Positions 50,871-60,022 of a DNA stretch of 64,000 bases are shown in pieces (position 1 is the first letter of the stretch; each line of letters begins with the position of its first letter). The position numbers and the translations under genes were made by a program. The stretch comes from Mesotoga sp. BH458_6_3_2_1 (lineage in GTDB: Bacteria; Thermotogota; Thermotogae; Petrotogales; Kosmotogaceae). Where the stretch lies: contig NZ_JFHL01000015.1 in NCBI RefSeq assembly GCF_003664995.1, forward strand, positions 55,338 to 119,337, given 5' to 3'. Under the pieces are notes generated by a model, which ran no database searches, was not told where the DNA came from, and was given only the letters and a program-made list of their open reading frames with translations.

Positions 50871-51854
50871 GTGCGAATTCTAAGCGGTATGCGCTCCACT
50901 GGCAGACTTCATCTGGGGCATTTTGTCACTCTAGAGAAGTGGAAGGAACTGCAAGACCAGGGGAATCAATGTTTCTACTTCGTGGCAAACTGGCACGGTC
51001 TTACTTCTCACATTGATGCAACTTCTAGTTTTCACGACTGGACTCTCGACATCATCAGAACATATGTTTCAGTTGGTCTTGATCCGGAGAAGTCGGTTCT
51101 GTTCATTCAATCTGCAATAAAGGAACATGCGGAGCTATTCCTTTATTTTTCAATGCTTGTATCTGTTTCTAGGCTAGAGCGTGTTCCCACTTACAAGGAT
51201 CAGAAGGAACAGATAGCAAACAGGGATCTATCAAGTGGTGGATTCTTGCTGTACCCAGTTCTTCAGGCCGCAGATATTCTAATGTATCTTGCCACAGGAG
51301 TTCCAGTTGGAGAGGATCAGATATATCACGTAGAGCTTACCAGGGAGATTGCCAGGAAATTTAACAACCAATTTGCCGAGGTCTTTCCAGAGCCTGAGCC
51401 TATTCTGGCAAAAGTTCCCAAGCTTCCTGGGACGGACGGCAGAAAGATGTCCAAGAGCTATGAAAACTATATTCTTATAGATACAGATGAGAAAGAGCTC
51501 TGGAAAATGATTGCTCCAATGATGACAGATCCTGCAAGAAAGAGAAGAAATGATCCTGGAGATCCTGAGAAATGCCCGGTTTGGGACTATCACAAAGCCT
51601 TCACTTCATCTGATGAAGAAAAAGAATGGGTTGTTGAAGGATGCAAGACGGCAAATATAGGGTGCCTTGAATGCAAGAGGGTACTTCAGAGAAACCTTGT
51701 CGCCAAACTATCTCCTGTGTGGGAAAGACTGTCATATCTCAAGGAGAACACTTCAGAGCTTTCCAGAATAATTGAAGATGGAAATCGAAAGGCTAGAGAA
51801 GTGGCAAAGGAGACAATGAAGAAAGTTCTTGAAGCAACGAAGCTGGGGTGGTGA
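50871..51854 (+). CDS. trpS: Tryptophanyl-tRNA synthetase
   Basis: GTG 50871 follows GGAGGG. The 327-residue class I enzyme has the HIGH equivalent TGRLHLGHF and KMSKS in GRKMSKSYEN, plus PVLQAADILMY and VGEDQIYHVELTREI for the adenylate and Trp site. It heads the trpS-scpA-scpB-rlu operon. Confidence 0.95.
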   Translation: MRILSGMRSTGRLHLGHFVTLEKWKELQDQGNQCFYFVANWHGLTSHIDATSSFHDWTLDIIRTYVSVGLDPEKSVLFIQSAIKEHAELFLYFSMLVSVSRLERVPTYKDQKEQIANRDLSSGGFLLYPVLQAADILMYLATGVPVGEDQIYHVELTREIARKFNNQFAEVFPEPEPILAKVPKLPGTDGRKMSKSYENYILIDTDEKELWKMIAPMMTDPARKRRNDPGDPEKCPVWDYHKAFTSSDEEKEWVVEGCKTANIGCLECKRVLQRNLVAKLSPVWERLSYLKENTSELSRIIEDGNRKAREVAKETMKKVLEATKLGW

Positions 51855-51856
51855 CC

Positions 51857-52549
51857 ATGGAACAGCTTGAACTGGTCTTCAGTTTTCCAGAATTTGAAGG
51901 ACCACTTGATCTACTGGTTTATCTAGTCAGGAAACACCGGGTGGATATTCGTTTGATACCTATCACAGTTATTGCAGATGAGTTCATCACGCATGTAAAT
52001 AAAATGAAATCACTTGACATGGTAGTGACTTCGGATTTCCTTGTTATGGCTTCAACCCTAATGGAGATGAAATCGAAAGCTCTGCTTCCCAGAATCAGTA
52101 ACAACGAGGCTGAAGTATTTGACAACCAGAGGAAGGAGCTTTACCGGAGAGTCGAGGAGTATAAGGCTCTGAAGGACCTGTCTAAGGAATTTAGGGTAAA
52201 GCTGTATGATGCATACAGCTATGAAAGGGCAACCGCGAGGCCAACTGTAGATAGAGAAAGAAAGGAAGATCTTCCAGATGAATTGACAGAAGCGTTCAAG
52301 GCAATACTAAAAGAAACTGTGCTAAGAGAGAGGGTATATACAATAGTCTCGGAAAGCGTAAACGTTGAAGATAGAATGATGCAGATTGAGCAACTCTATG
52401 AAACGATAGAGCTTTACAAATTCCTAATGAGTCTCGAAAGCAGATCAGAGATTATCGTTTCCTTTCTGGCAGTTCTTGAGTTGCTAAAACTGAACAGGTA
52501 TTATCTTGACACCGTAGAACCTCTCACTCTCAGGAGGAAGGTTTCGTGA
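51857..52549 (+). CDS. scpA: Segregation and condensation protein A
   Basis: ATG 51857 lies after GGGGTGGTG. The 230-residue kleisin has the ScpA start (FEGPLDLLVYLVRKHRVDI) and the C-terminal winged helix (SRSEIIVSFLAVLELLKLNR). It joins SMC and ScpB in chromosome condensation. scpB starts within its stop codon. Confidence 0.93.
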   Translation: MEQLELVFSFPEFEGPLDLLVYLVRKHRVDIRLIPITVIADEFITHVNKMKSLDMVVTSDFLVMASTLMEMKSKALLPRISNNEAEVFDNQRKELYRRVEEYKALKDLSKEFRVKLYDAYSYERATARPTVDRERKEDLPDELTEAFKAILKETVLRERVYTIVSESVNVEDRMMQIEQLYETIELYKFLMSLESRSEIIVSFLAVLELLKLNRYYLDTVEPLTLRRKVS

Positions 52550-53190
52550 GCGAGGAATTAACAAAGAAGGCCGTCATGGAAGCATTGATATTTTCAGCAA
52601 AGAGTGGAATTGAGCCTTCACGAATAGCCTCGATTATTGGGATAAAGCTTAGTCAGGTTATGTTGCTTCTTGAAGAACTTGAAAAAGAATATGAAGGTCA
52701 TGAACACGGTGTTGTGATCAAGTCAGTCAATGGAAAGCTCAGGTTCTATACGAAGGCATCGATTCAGTCATATGTGAGTCAAATTTCGGTAAGGCCTCTT
52801 GTAAGCATAACAGACACTCAGATGGAAGTTCTGGCAATTGTAGCCATCAAAGGTCCGCTAACCAGGAATGATGTTGAGCTTGTTAGGGGACGTTCTTCGC
52901 AGTCCCAGCTTCTAGAGCTATCGAAAATGGGGCTCATCGGAAAGAGAAAGTCTAAGTTGCCCGGGAGGCCTTACCTCTACAAAGTTAGTTCTCGATTCTA
53001 CGAGTTGTTTCAGGTTGACGATCTTGCAGAGATCGTTCAAGGGTTGGCTTTCGGCGAGGGAGAAGATAAATTTGAGACTTCACGAGATAATCTCACAGAT
53101 AACGGGAATGTCGAGGAGAAAATCAACGCAAGCGATTTTGGACGGGAGAGTGAAATTGAACGGCAGGATAGAAACTTATCCGAGACTTGA
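52546..53190 (+). CDS. scpB: Segregation and condensation protein B
   Basis: GTG 52546 overlaps scpA by four bases. The 214-residue protein has two winged helices: KAVMEALIFSAKSGIEPSRI and ITDTQMEVLAIVAIKGPLTR, then GRPYLYKVSSRFYELF. The last ~40 residues are an acidic, low-complexity tail that is encoded in sequence shared with the next gene. Confidence 0.92.
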   Translation: MSEELTKKAVMEALIFSAKSGIEPSRIASIIGIKLSQVMLLLEELEKEYEGHEHGVVIKSVNGKLRFYTKASIQSYVSQISVRPLVSITDTQMEVLAIVAIKGPLTRNDVELVRGRSSQSQLLELSKMGLIGKRKSKLPGRPYLYKVSSRFYELFQVDDLAEIVQGLAFGEGEDKFETSRDNLTDNGNVEEKINASDFGRESEIERQDRNLSET

Positions 53191-53830
53191 TGTAACGCCT
53201 GAATCTTCTCAAATACTTCTTGACGGAAGCAGACTGAGTTTTTCCAGCGAAGAGAAGGTAGTCTATTTAGTCAACAAACCCATTGGATATCTCAGCGCCA
53301 TGAGCGATGATCGAGGAAGAAAAACGCTTACAGACTTAATTAATGGAAAGATTAAGGAGAGGGTTTTTCATGTGGGAAGGCTAGATCAAGACAGCTGTGG
53401 TCTCATATTGATGACAAACGACGGCGATCTTGCAAATCTTGTTTCTCATCCTGCTTCGGAGATAGAAAAAACTTATGTTGCGGGAGTAAAGGGGATTCTT
53501 GCCGATAGCGAACTCCAAGCAGTGAAGATTGGAGTCACTCTTAACGATGGATTCAAAACCTCTCCCGCAAAGATAAGGCTTCTAAGAAGTGAAAGAAACT
53601 TTTCGAAGTATTCTATTACGATTTATGAGGGCCATAAACGAGAGATAAGAGAGATTTTTAGGGTGTTCAATAAACCAGTTGTGAGCCTTGTCAGAGTATC
53701 AATCGGGTCATTGGGTATATCTCTTGTTCCTAATCCTGGCGATGTAAAGAGACTTAGCCGGAAGGAAATTGATTTGCTAAGCAAAGGGGCCCAGAAGAGG
53801 ACCCCCGGAAAAGTCAACAAGAACCTTTAG
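53072..53830 (+). CDS. RluB/RsuA-family pseudouridine synthase
   Basis: I place the start at TTG 53072, after GAGGGAGAAG, because the S4 RNA-binding domain begins right there (LRLHEIISQITGMSRRKSTQ). The 252-residue protein then has the catalytic segment GRLDQDSCGLILMTNDGDLA and the tail GHKREIREIFRVFNKPVVSL. This start puts 119 bases of overlap with scpB in a different frame. It modifies rRNA; which uridine (RluB, RluE or RsuA) is unclear. Confidence 0.9.
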   Translation: MRLHEIISQITGMSRRKSTQAILDGRVKLNGRIETYPRLDVTPESSQILLDGSRLSFSSEEKVVYLVNKPIGYLSAMSDDRGRKTLTDLINGKIKERVFHVGRLDQDSCGLILMTNDGDLANLVSHPASEIEKTYVAGVKGILADSELQAVKIGVTLNDGFKTSPAKIRLLRSERNFSKYSITIYEGHKREIREIFRVFNKPVVSLVRVSIGSLGISLVPNPGDVKRLSRKEIDLLSKGAQKRTPGKVNKNL

Positions 53831-53857
53831 CTGCATATACTGGCAGGGTCTTTCTCT

Positions 53858-54808
53858 TCAGCTGCTCAGATCGACAACGAACGCACCAATGTAAGTGTCA
53901 GCTGCTCCGTAGTAAAGAATCAGTCTTTCTTCCATGACTACCGCCCCTTCAATGAAAATTACGTTCGGAACTTGACCTTGCTTTTCCCAGGAAAGTTCCG
54001 GCTCAACAAGAGGTTTGTCCGTCCTTCTTACAAGTTTCCTGGGATTATTGATATCAAACAGGGCAGCTCCGGGTCTGTAGATCGTCGAAAAATCCGCACT
54101 GTTATAGATCAACAATATTCCTTCATCAGTGATTATTGGAGTTGGGCCTGGCTCGATCAACCTGCTGTCAAAGTTTCCCGGTCTTGGTTCCATTACTGGT
54201 CGGGGATAGATAGTCCAGTTCTTCAGGTCTGTGGAGTAAGCGAGCTTAATAGAGGAATCGCCGAAATACATGAAATACTTGCCATCAATCTTTGCAGGTA
54301 CAATCGCACCGGACTTTGACCATGTATCACCTTCAAAGACCGGTCCCTGCTTTTCCCATTCAACAAAATCTGTTGATGTAGCGATGCATAGTCTCGCTTT
54401 CCCACCGTCATATCCTGTGTAAGTGAGAATGTAGAGTTCTTCAATCTTCACTATACGGGGATCTTCACATCCACCTGGGATTTCGTATGGCTCAGTGGGA
54501 GATATCAGGGGAAGATCATTTCGTGAAAATTCAAACCCATCTTCCGACTTGGCCATGCCTATCCTGGATGTGCCGTGCCATCTACCTGTTCCCGTCCAGT
54601 CTTCAGACCTGTACAGCAGATACACTGTTGAATCCACAACTATGGCAGTCGGATTGAATACGGCCTTGCTTTCCCATTCAATACCTTGTGGCATCAGCAA
54701 AGGAAGAGTAGAAGCTCTTTCAATATTATAAAGCGATTCAAACTTTATAGAGACTGCACATCCAAATGAAACCAGGAAGAGAAATACCAATATCAATTGT
54801 CTTTTCAT
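53858..54808 (-). CDS. GH130-like protein with signal peptide
   Basis: ATG 54808 follows AAGGAG. A signal peptide (RQLILVFLFLVSFGCAVS) precedes a five-bladed beta-propeller with the GH130 hallmark GGCEDPRIV and repeated WYxR-like blades. The cytoplasmic paralogue next door shares GVEDPRL and VPNVV/VPNVI. GH130 phosphorylases act in the cytoplasm on phosphate; exported members in other bacteria are hydrolases with altered phosphate-site residues, so hydrolysis is likely here. A lipobox is not canonical. Confidence 0.8.
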   Translation of the reverse strand: MKRQLILVFLFLVSFGCAVSIKFESLYNIERASTLPLLMPQGIEWESKAVFNPTAIVVDSTVYLLYRSEDWTGTGRWHGTSRIGMAKSEDGFEFSRNDLPLISPTEPYEIPGGCEDPRIVKIEELYILTYTGYDGGKARLCIATSTDFVEWEKQGPVFEGDTWSKSGAIVPAKIDGKYFMYFGDSSIKLAYSTDLKNWTIYPRPVMEPRPGNFDSRLIEPGPTPIITDEGILLIYNSADFSTIYRPGAALFDINNPRKLVRRTDKPLVEPELSWEKQGQVPNVIFIEGAVVMEERLILYYGAADTYIGAFVVDLSS

Positions 54809-54812
54809 ATGA

Positions 54813-55694
54813 TCAACTCCTTATCCAGTCAAACACAGCCTCTTTCTCAATTGTTGCGACGGCAATATGGTTATCTGCCGCTCCGTAATAGATGAAATAG
54901 TTATCTTCATGCTCAACCATCGCGTCGGAGAAGACAACGTTGGGAACACCTCCAAAGATTTCCCACTCTTCTTCAGGTTCAAGAATTGGTTCATCGCTTC
55001 TCTTTATAACTTTCTCGGGGTTCTCTAGATCCAGAACCATAAAGCCAAGTCGATAAGTTGGTCTAGGGGTATTTTCAACACCATGGTAAAGTACAAGCCA
55101 TCCGTATTCGGTCTCAACTGGAGGTGCACCTACTCCAATTTTCAGGTTGTCCCACTTACCTGTTCTGGGACCTGCGATGGAAGTGAATTTCGACCATGTA
55201 TCTAAATCATCTGAATATGCCAGGTACATGTCTGGCTCAATTCTATGGAACATCACATAGCGACCCCTAATCTTCTTTGGGAAGAGCGCTGCATCTTTGT
55301 TGTCGATATCTGGAATTATTACGCCGTAACGTTCCCACCGAAGAAAGTCAATAGTCGAAGCCATTGATATTCTAATCCCTTGAGGTGAGTATGCGGTGTA
55401 TTGCATATAGGTTTTTCCTTCCAGCTCAGTCAACCTGGGATCTTCAACACCGTAGAGTTCCCACTGACTTCCGGGAGTGAAGACGGGTTTTTCAAAACGG
55501 TTGAATCTGAGTCCATCTAGTGAAACGGCGTATCCCATTCTCGATACCATATCTTCGCCCTGAGCCCTGTAAATCATGTGAAACAACCCTTGCCGTTTTA
55601 TAACGGCGCAGTTGAAAACATATTTGGATTCCCAATGATGTTGCGATATCGGAGAAAACAGAGGATTTAACGGGTGCCTTTTTAGTTTGATCAC
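54813..55694 (-). CDS. Cytoplasmic GH130 family phosphorylase
   Basis: GTG 55694 lies eight bases after AAGGAG; a GTG at 55703 overlaps that site. The 293-residue protein has no signal peptide and the family pattern: MIYRAQGED, YGVEDPRLTEL, IGVGAPPVETEYGWLVLYHG and FGGVPNVVFSD. Typical members phosphorolyse beta-1,4- or beta-1,2-mannosides, saving one ATP per bond. It lies four bases upstream of the exported homologue in the ABC operon. Confidence 0.85.
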   Translation of the reverse strand: MIKLKRHPLNPLFSPISQHHWESKYVFNCAVIKRQGLFHMIYRAQGEDMVSRMGYAVSLDGLRFNRFEKPVFTPGSQWELYGVEDPRLTELEGKTYMQYTAYSPQGIRISMASTIDFLRWERYGVIIPDIDNKDAALFPKKIRGRYVMFHRIEPDMYLAYSDDLDTWSKFTSIAGPRTGKWDNLKIGVGAPPVETEYGWLVLYHGVENTPRPTYRLGFMVLDLENPEKVIKRSDEPILEPEEEWEIFGGVPNVVFSDAMVEHEDNYFIYYGAADNHIAVATIEKEAVFDWIRS

Positions 55695-55706
55695 AACTTT
55701 CACTCC

Positions 55707-56525
55707 TTATTTCAATGACATAGAGATTCCTTGAAGGAAGTACTTTCTGAACACCAGGAATATTACTACCATTGGCATAGTTTGAAGTACAGAACCTGCA
55801 AGGACCGGACCCAGATAGCTTCCGTACTGCATATTGAAGCTTGCAAGAAGTACTGAAAGCGGCATCTTTGTGTAGTCGCTCACAACAATCAGAGGCCACA
55901 TGAAATTATCCCATATTCCGATGAAAGTGAAGAGACCTACGATCGATACAGTTGAACTTGCAAGTGGAACTAAAACCCTGGTGATTATCCATAGATCATT
56001 TGCTCCATCCATTCTGGCCGCTTCTAGGTACTCGTTAGGTACTGCTCTGAAGGACTGTGTGAACATGAATATTCCCCAGGCAGATACGAGTGAAGGAAGT
56101 ATGAGAGCTGTTCTGGTGTCAATGAGACCGAGATTCCTTATAAGGACATATAAAGGAACAATGAAGAGAAATCCCGGGAATATCATTTGAAAGATTATGA
56201 AATTGAATACTGCATTTCTTCCTTTGAAACTCAGCCTGGATAGTCCGAAACCGACTAGAGCCGAGGTTACTAGTACTCCCAACGTGACGGTTACCGATAT
56301 GAAAATAGAATTGCCAAGAGCCTGAATGAAGGGCCTTTCCATTTTGTCGGCAGCTTCCAGTATGAACTTGTAATTCTCGAAAGTGAACTGACTTGGAAGA
56401 AATCCGCCGTAAATCTCGTTGGTCGGTTTGAACGATGATAATAGCATCCAAACGTATGGATAGATCCATACAATTGAGGTGGCAAAGAGAACAATGTAGA
56501 GGATAATCGTAGAAAGTTTTTTCAT
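55707..56525 (-). CDS. ABC sugar transporter permease, MalG type
   Basis: The 272-residue protein has six membrane helices and the EAA coupling loop EYLEAARMDGANDLWIITRV, then LVPLASSTV. ATG 56525 overlaps the preceding permease stop by four bases. It pairs with the MalF-type protein and binding protein below. No ATPase is encoded here; such CUT1 systems often share a common MsmK-like ATPase. Confidence 0.93.
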   Translation of the reverse strand: MKKLSTIILYIVLFATSIVWIYPYVWMLLSSFKPTNEIYGGFLPSQFTFENYKFILEAADKMERPFIQALGNSIFISVTVTLGVLVTSALVGFGLSRLSFKGRNAVFNFIIFQMIFPGFLFIVPLYVLIRNLGLIDTRTALILPSLVSAWGIFMFTQSFRAVPNEYLEAARMDGANDLWIITRVLVPLASSTVSIVGLFTFIGIWDNFMWPLIVVSDYTKMPLSVLLASFNMQYGSYLGPVLAGSVLQTMPMVVIFLVFRKYFLQGISMSLK

Positions 56526-57400
56526 ACAATTTCCACCTCCCGCTCAACAAGCTTCCTAGTCAGTATGACGCATCCGTAGCTTAGTAAGGCCACAACTATA
56601 GCCAGTGATGAGGCATAGCCGGGATTTATCTTCTGGAATGCGGTGGTGTATATCAGCATCTGAAACGTGTATGTAGTCCTCATTGGACCACCTCCAGTGA
56701 TTAGGAAGGGTTCAGTGAATATCCCGAAAGTAAGGGTAAGAGAAAGAACTAATACCATAACTAAAGAGGGATTAATGAGAGGCAGAGTGATTCTGAAGAA
56801 CTTGGTTGTTTTCCCTGCGCCATCCAGTTCTGCCGCTTCATAGAGACTTTCGGGGATTGCCTGAAGCCCGGAAAAGAGGATAAGGCCGTAATAACCGATA
56901 AACTTCCAAGTCACCATCGCAGCTATAGATAGAGTGGCCAGTTGAGGACTGCTAAACCAGGGAATGGTGATTCCAAATAAGGCTCTTGTGAGCTCATTAA
57001 GAGGACCGTTTATTGCGAACAATTTCTGAAAGATTATAGAATAGGCAACTCCGGAGGAGACATTTGCTACGAGAAATGCGAGTATGAAAAATGTTCGGAA
57101 TAGCTTGACTCTCTTCAAGCCAAGAGCAAAAAGCAAGGAGAGACCGAGAACCATCGGAATGAAATACAGCATGAAGTTGAAGGTGTTCAGTACGACCCTC
57201 CAGAAGAGCTCATCTTGGAACAACCTTACGAAATTCTCAAACCAGACGAATTTTCTGGGGGTGAAGTAGTTCCATTTTGAAAGGGCAAGAATTACCAGCC
57301 AGACAAACGGATATCCCCAAAAAATTGCCGTATATATGAGATATCCGCCTGACAGAGACCAGCCTTTTATTGCGTCGATGGTTTTCAATCTCTTCCTCAC
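56522..57400 (-). CDS. ABC sugar transporter permease, MalF type
   Basis: GTG 57400 follows GAGGTG. The 292-residue protein has six helices and the EAA loop ESLYEAAELDGAGKTTKF, then ITLPLINPSL. It forms the CUT1 heterodimer with the MalG-type permease. Confidence 0.93.
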   Translation of the reverse strand: MRKRLKTIDAIKGWSLSGGYLIYTAIFWGYPFVWLVILALSKWNYFTPRKFVWFENFVRLFQDELFWRVVLNTFNFMLYFIPMVLGLSLLFALGLKRVKLFRTFFILAFLVANVSSGVAYSIIFQKLFAINGPLNELTRALFGITIPWFSSPQLATLSIAAMVTWKFIGYYGLILFSGLQAIPESLYEAAELDGAGKTTKFFRITLPLINPSLVMVLVLSLTLTFGIFTEPFLITGGGPMRTTYTFQMLIYTTAFQKINPGYASSLAIVVALLSYGCVILTRKLVEREVEIV

Positions 57401-57418
57401 AGTAAATCACCTCTTCTC

Positions 57419-58669
57419 CTAGAAGAGTTCTCTACGTATTCTCGTTGCCGCATCACCTAGTGCATCGAACGGACTGGATTTTCCATACATTATTTGCTCT
57501 ATTAGGAATGTTGTGAGAATATCCTGAACTTCAACTGTCTTCGTAGTAAGCGCTGGGGGGACCGCATAGGCAACGTGGCTAGCGTAGGCAGCAAACTTTG
57601 GATTATCCTCCATGTATTGCTGAAATATCGGGTTAGTAAGCAGATCCTCCCTTGCTGGTGGAAGATTAGTGACCTCCATCCACTTTCTGTCTTTCTCGAT
57701 GTCTGAATAGACCCATTTGATAAAGCTCCATGCTTCTTCCTTGTGCTTTGTTGTGGCAAACATGACTAATCCTTTAGTATCAGCGAAAGTAAATATCGGG
57801 TTGTCTTCGGGGTAATCATCTGGAACTGGGGGAGGAGTTATTGTTATGTGATCAAAGACATCGGGGAAGAGATTCCTGGCTTGATTTATCTCCCACGGTC
57901 CAAATATACCTCCAAGAACGACTCCAAAGTAAAATGGATTGCTACCTAGATCAACCGCCGTCCAGTTATTTCTGAACATAGTGTCGATGAACGTAACGAC
58001 TTCTTTTCCAGTGTCGTTGTTGAATAGAGCTCTTGCCTTTTCAACATCGAGATAAGGAGAACCTTCGCTAGCAGAATAGTAGTAAGTTATGAAGTCGTAC
58101 CACCTGTCGTACCAGTTTCTGCCCATAACTACAAGCGTTCCATACTTTTCATAGGGCAAGGAGTACTTCTCACTAATCTCATAGATTTCCGAGTAGGTCC
58201 TGGGCGGCTTGTCATAACCCAGCTCCTTCAGAATGTCTGATCTCCACCACATCATTATGGGGTTAGAGTAAATGGGGAGAACGAAATAGTCGCTTCCAAA
58301 CTTCCAGTTTTCGACAATGGAGGTCATTTTTCTCTGTTCCATGAGTTCCCAGAAATCTGGAAAAGAATTCAAGGGGACTAGTATATCTGCTTCAATAAGC
58401 TGTGCTGCAAAGCCCGAGAAGATGTTTGTACAGATATCTGGCATTCTTCCAGATGCTATTGATGTCAGTATAGCTTCTTCTGAACTACCCGCTGCGGGAA
58501 TCGTTGACCACTTTATCTGGATTTCAGGGTTATTCTGATTCCACTCAGTAACAACCTCCTTCCAGAAGCTTTCCTGGAGGGGATTGGGTGCTGTCCAGAA
58601 TACCAGTTCAGTGCCAAATAACCCAATAAGGAAACACAGGAACGCTACTAACAGAAGAGTCTTTTTCAT
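57419..58669 (-). CDS. ABC sugar transporter solute-binding protein
   Basis: ATG 58669 follows AAGGAGG. A signal peptide (TLLLVAFLCFLIGLFG) precedes a 400-residue type-1 extracellular binding domain (ELVFWTAPNPLQESFWKEVV; PLNSFPDFW; RTYSEIYEISE). The aromatic-rich pocket (NPIMMWWRSD, WYDRWYDF) fits an oligosaccharide. It is the first transporter gene after lacI. Confidence 0.92.
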   Translation of the reverse strand: MKKTLLLVAFLCFLIGLFGTELVFWTAPNPLQESFWKEVVTEWNQNNPEIQIKWSTIPAAGSSEEAILTSIASGRMPDICTNIFSGFAAQLIEADILVPLNSFPDFWELMEQRKMTSIVENWKFGSDYFVLPIYSNPIMMWWRSDILKELGYDKPPRTYSEIYEISEKYSLPYEKYGTLVVMGRNWYDRWYDFITYYYSASEGSPYLDVEKARALFNNDTGKEVVTFIDTMFRNNWTAVDLGSNPFYFGVVLGGIFGPWEINQARNLFPDVFDHITITPPPVPDDYPEDNPIFTFADTKGLVMFATTKHKEEAWSFIKWVYSDIEKDRKWMEVTNLPPAREDLLTNPIFQQYMEDNPKFAAYASHVAYAVPPALTTKTVEVQDILTTFLIEQIMYGKSSPFDALGDAATRIRRELF

Positions 58670-58687
58670 TATGCTTTACCTCCTTTT

Positions 58688-59665
58688 CTATGAAGTGCTC
58701 TCTCTCTGAATGAATTCAGTGAACAAAGAAATCTTCGTCGGATGAGGCTCACTTCCGATTAGCAAGCTCTGCAATCTTCTTGATGCAACGACTCCCATCT
58801 CCTGCTTGAAGATCTTGAAAGTTGTTAGTGAAGGAGAGGTGGCAGAAGAACTCACTATATCATCAAATCCAATTATCGAGACCTCTTCCGGAATCCTTAT
58901 CCCTCTAGCCTGCAGCTCTTCCAGTGCTCTTATCGCTGCAGTATCGTTACATCCAAAGACAGCATCTGGAAGTCCATATCTTGAAAGCAAGAGATCGATA
59001 ATAGGGCTCATGTTATCGTTCTCCTCATCAAATTCAAACGCTTTCGGAAGGAGACCAGCGCTTTCCATTGCCGAAACATAGCCATCGTACCTATCCTTGA
59101 AGCCAAAGTGAGATAAGGGGCCATGGATATTCACAATCTTCTTCAATCCCTTTGAAAGCAACTTTCTGATTCCATAAATGGCTCCGTCATATCCATCAGA
59201 GACGACACAATCAACTTTCACTCCGGCCAAGTATTGGTCAATAAGTACAACTGGCTTTCCCCTGTTCTTAACACTTCTAACATCATTTTCTTTTATTTCT
59301 CCTCCAATCATGAGATATCCATCAAAATCGTTCGAAAACTCATCGATTGGAATAAGCTCACCTCTCATATTATTGCTTCTGAAAAACGCTTCTATTCCGT
59401 TCAGGACGATAGTATAGAATTGATCTGACTTATCAGAGAGAATTCGGAACAATCTCTTTCCTGCGACAATTCCAATATTGAAAGTGAGCTTCCGGCTTGC
59501 GAGGTAACTGGCAACTCTAGAAGGGCTGTATTCAAGTTCTTCAACAGCCAAAAGGACCTTCTCTCTGGATTTCTGAGAAACGTATCCGCTTTTGTTAAGC
59601 ACTCTGGAAACTGTCGCTGTTGAGACTTCTGCTAGTCTGGCGACATCGGATAGTTTTGCAGACAC
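58688..59665 (-). CDS. LacI-family transcriptional regulator
   Basis: GTG 59665 lies six bases after GAGGTG. The 325-residue protein has an N-terminal HTH and hinge (KLSDVARLAEVSTATVSRVL, then ASYLASRK) and a periplasmic-binding-like effector domain (GYLMIGG; FGCNDTAAIRALEEL; IGFDDIVSSSATSPSLT). It is first in the leftward sugar operon and a TGTAAACGCTTACA site overlaps its expected start. Confidence 0.93.
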   Translation of the reverse strand: MSAKLSDVARLAEVSTATVSRVLNKSGYVSQKSREKVLLAVEELEYSPSRVASYLASRKLTFNIGIVAGKRLFRILSDKSDQFYTIVLNGIEAFFRSNNMRGELIPIDEFSNDFDGYLMIGGEIKENDVRSVKNRGKPVVLIDQYLAGVKVDCVVSDGYDGAIYGIRKLLSKGLKKIVNIHGPLSHFGFKDRYDGYVSAMESAGLLPKAFEFDEENDNMSPIIDLLLSRYGLPDAVFGCNDTAAIRALEELQARGIRIPEEVSIIGFDDIVSSSATSPSLTTFKIFKQEMGVVASRRLQSLLIGSEPHPTKISLFTEFIQRESTS

Positions 59666-59683
59666 AAGTATCACCTCAATATA

Positions 59684-59697
59684 TGTAAACGCTTACA
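59684..59697. promoter_or_regulatory. LacI-type operator, lacI side
   Basis: TGTAAACGCTTACA is a 14-bp near-palindrome around CG (one mismatch), the form bound by LacI/CcpA-type regulators. It is 19 bases upstream of the lacI start and downstream of a TATATTAT region, so it would block initiation. Confidence 0.75.
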
Positions 59698-59958
59698 GCC
59701 TCAAAAATAATATACCCTTATTTAGTAAGGATAATCACATCTATTCCCGGTCAATCAAGATCATCTGATGATGAATAAGAATGATCAAGCTATAAATTCG
59801 CGTTATTTATTTCTATATCCCTATATTACGTTGTATATTGTCTATTATTCATTAAAAGAGAAGCAATAGTATGAAATAGCTAATTATATGATCTTCTTAG
59901 CCTATCAGCATCATTAGTAGTTCTAGTACGATCAAAATTCTTCTAGATCAAAGAAGTC
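59698..59958. other. AT-rich centre of the divergent sugar intergenic space
   Basis: About 260 bases of very AT-rich sequence between the two divergent sugar units. No ORF with a ribosome site, no hairpin with a T-run. It probably holds the -35 elements and upstream sites of one or both promoters. Confidence 0.3.
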
Positions 59959-59978
59959 ATGAGATTCTATAATCTCAT
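59959..59978. repeat. Perfect 20-bp inverted repeat over a TATAAT box
   Basis: ATGAGATTCTATAATCTCAT has eight-base perfect arms around CTAT. TATAAT (59968-59973) is inside it, 49 bases before the ATG of the rightward gene. It could bind a second regulator or form a hairpin. Confidence 0.65.
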
Positions 59979-59983
59979 TGATA

Positions 59984-59997
59984 TGTAAGCGATTTCA
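59984..59997. promoter_or_regulatory. LacI-type operator, rightward gene side
   Basis: TGTAAGCGATTTCA resembles the site at 59684 (TGTAA-n-CG) but is less symmetrical (five of seven arm bases pair). It begins 10 bases downstream of the TATAAT box and 25 bases upstream of ATG 60023, so it may be the second operator of the same regulator. Confidence 0.5.
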
Positions 59998-60022
59998 CAT
60001 CGACTTTTTGGGAGGTGTTTGT

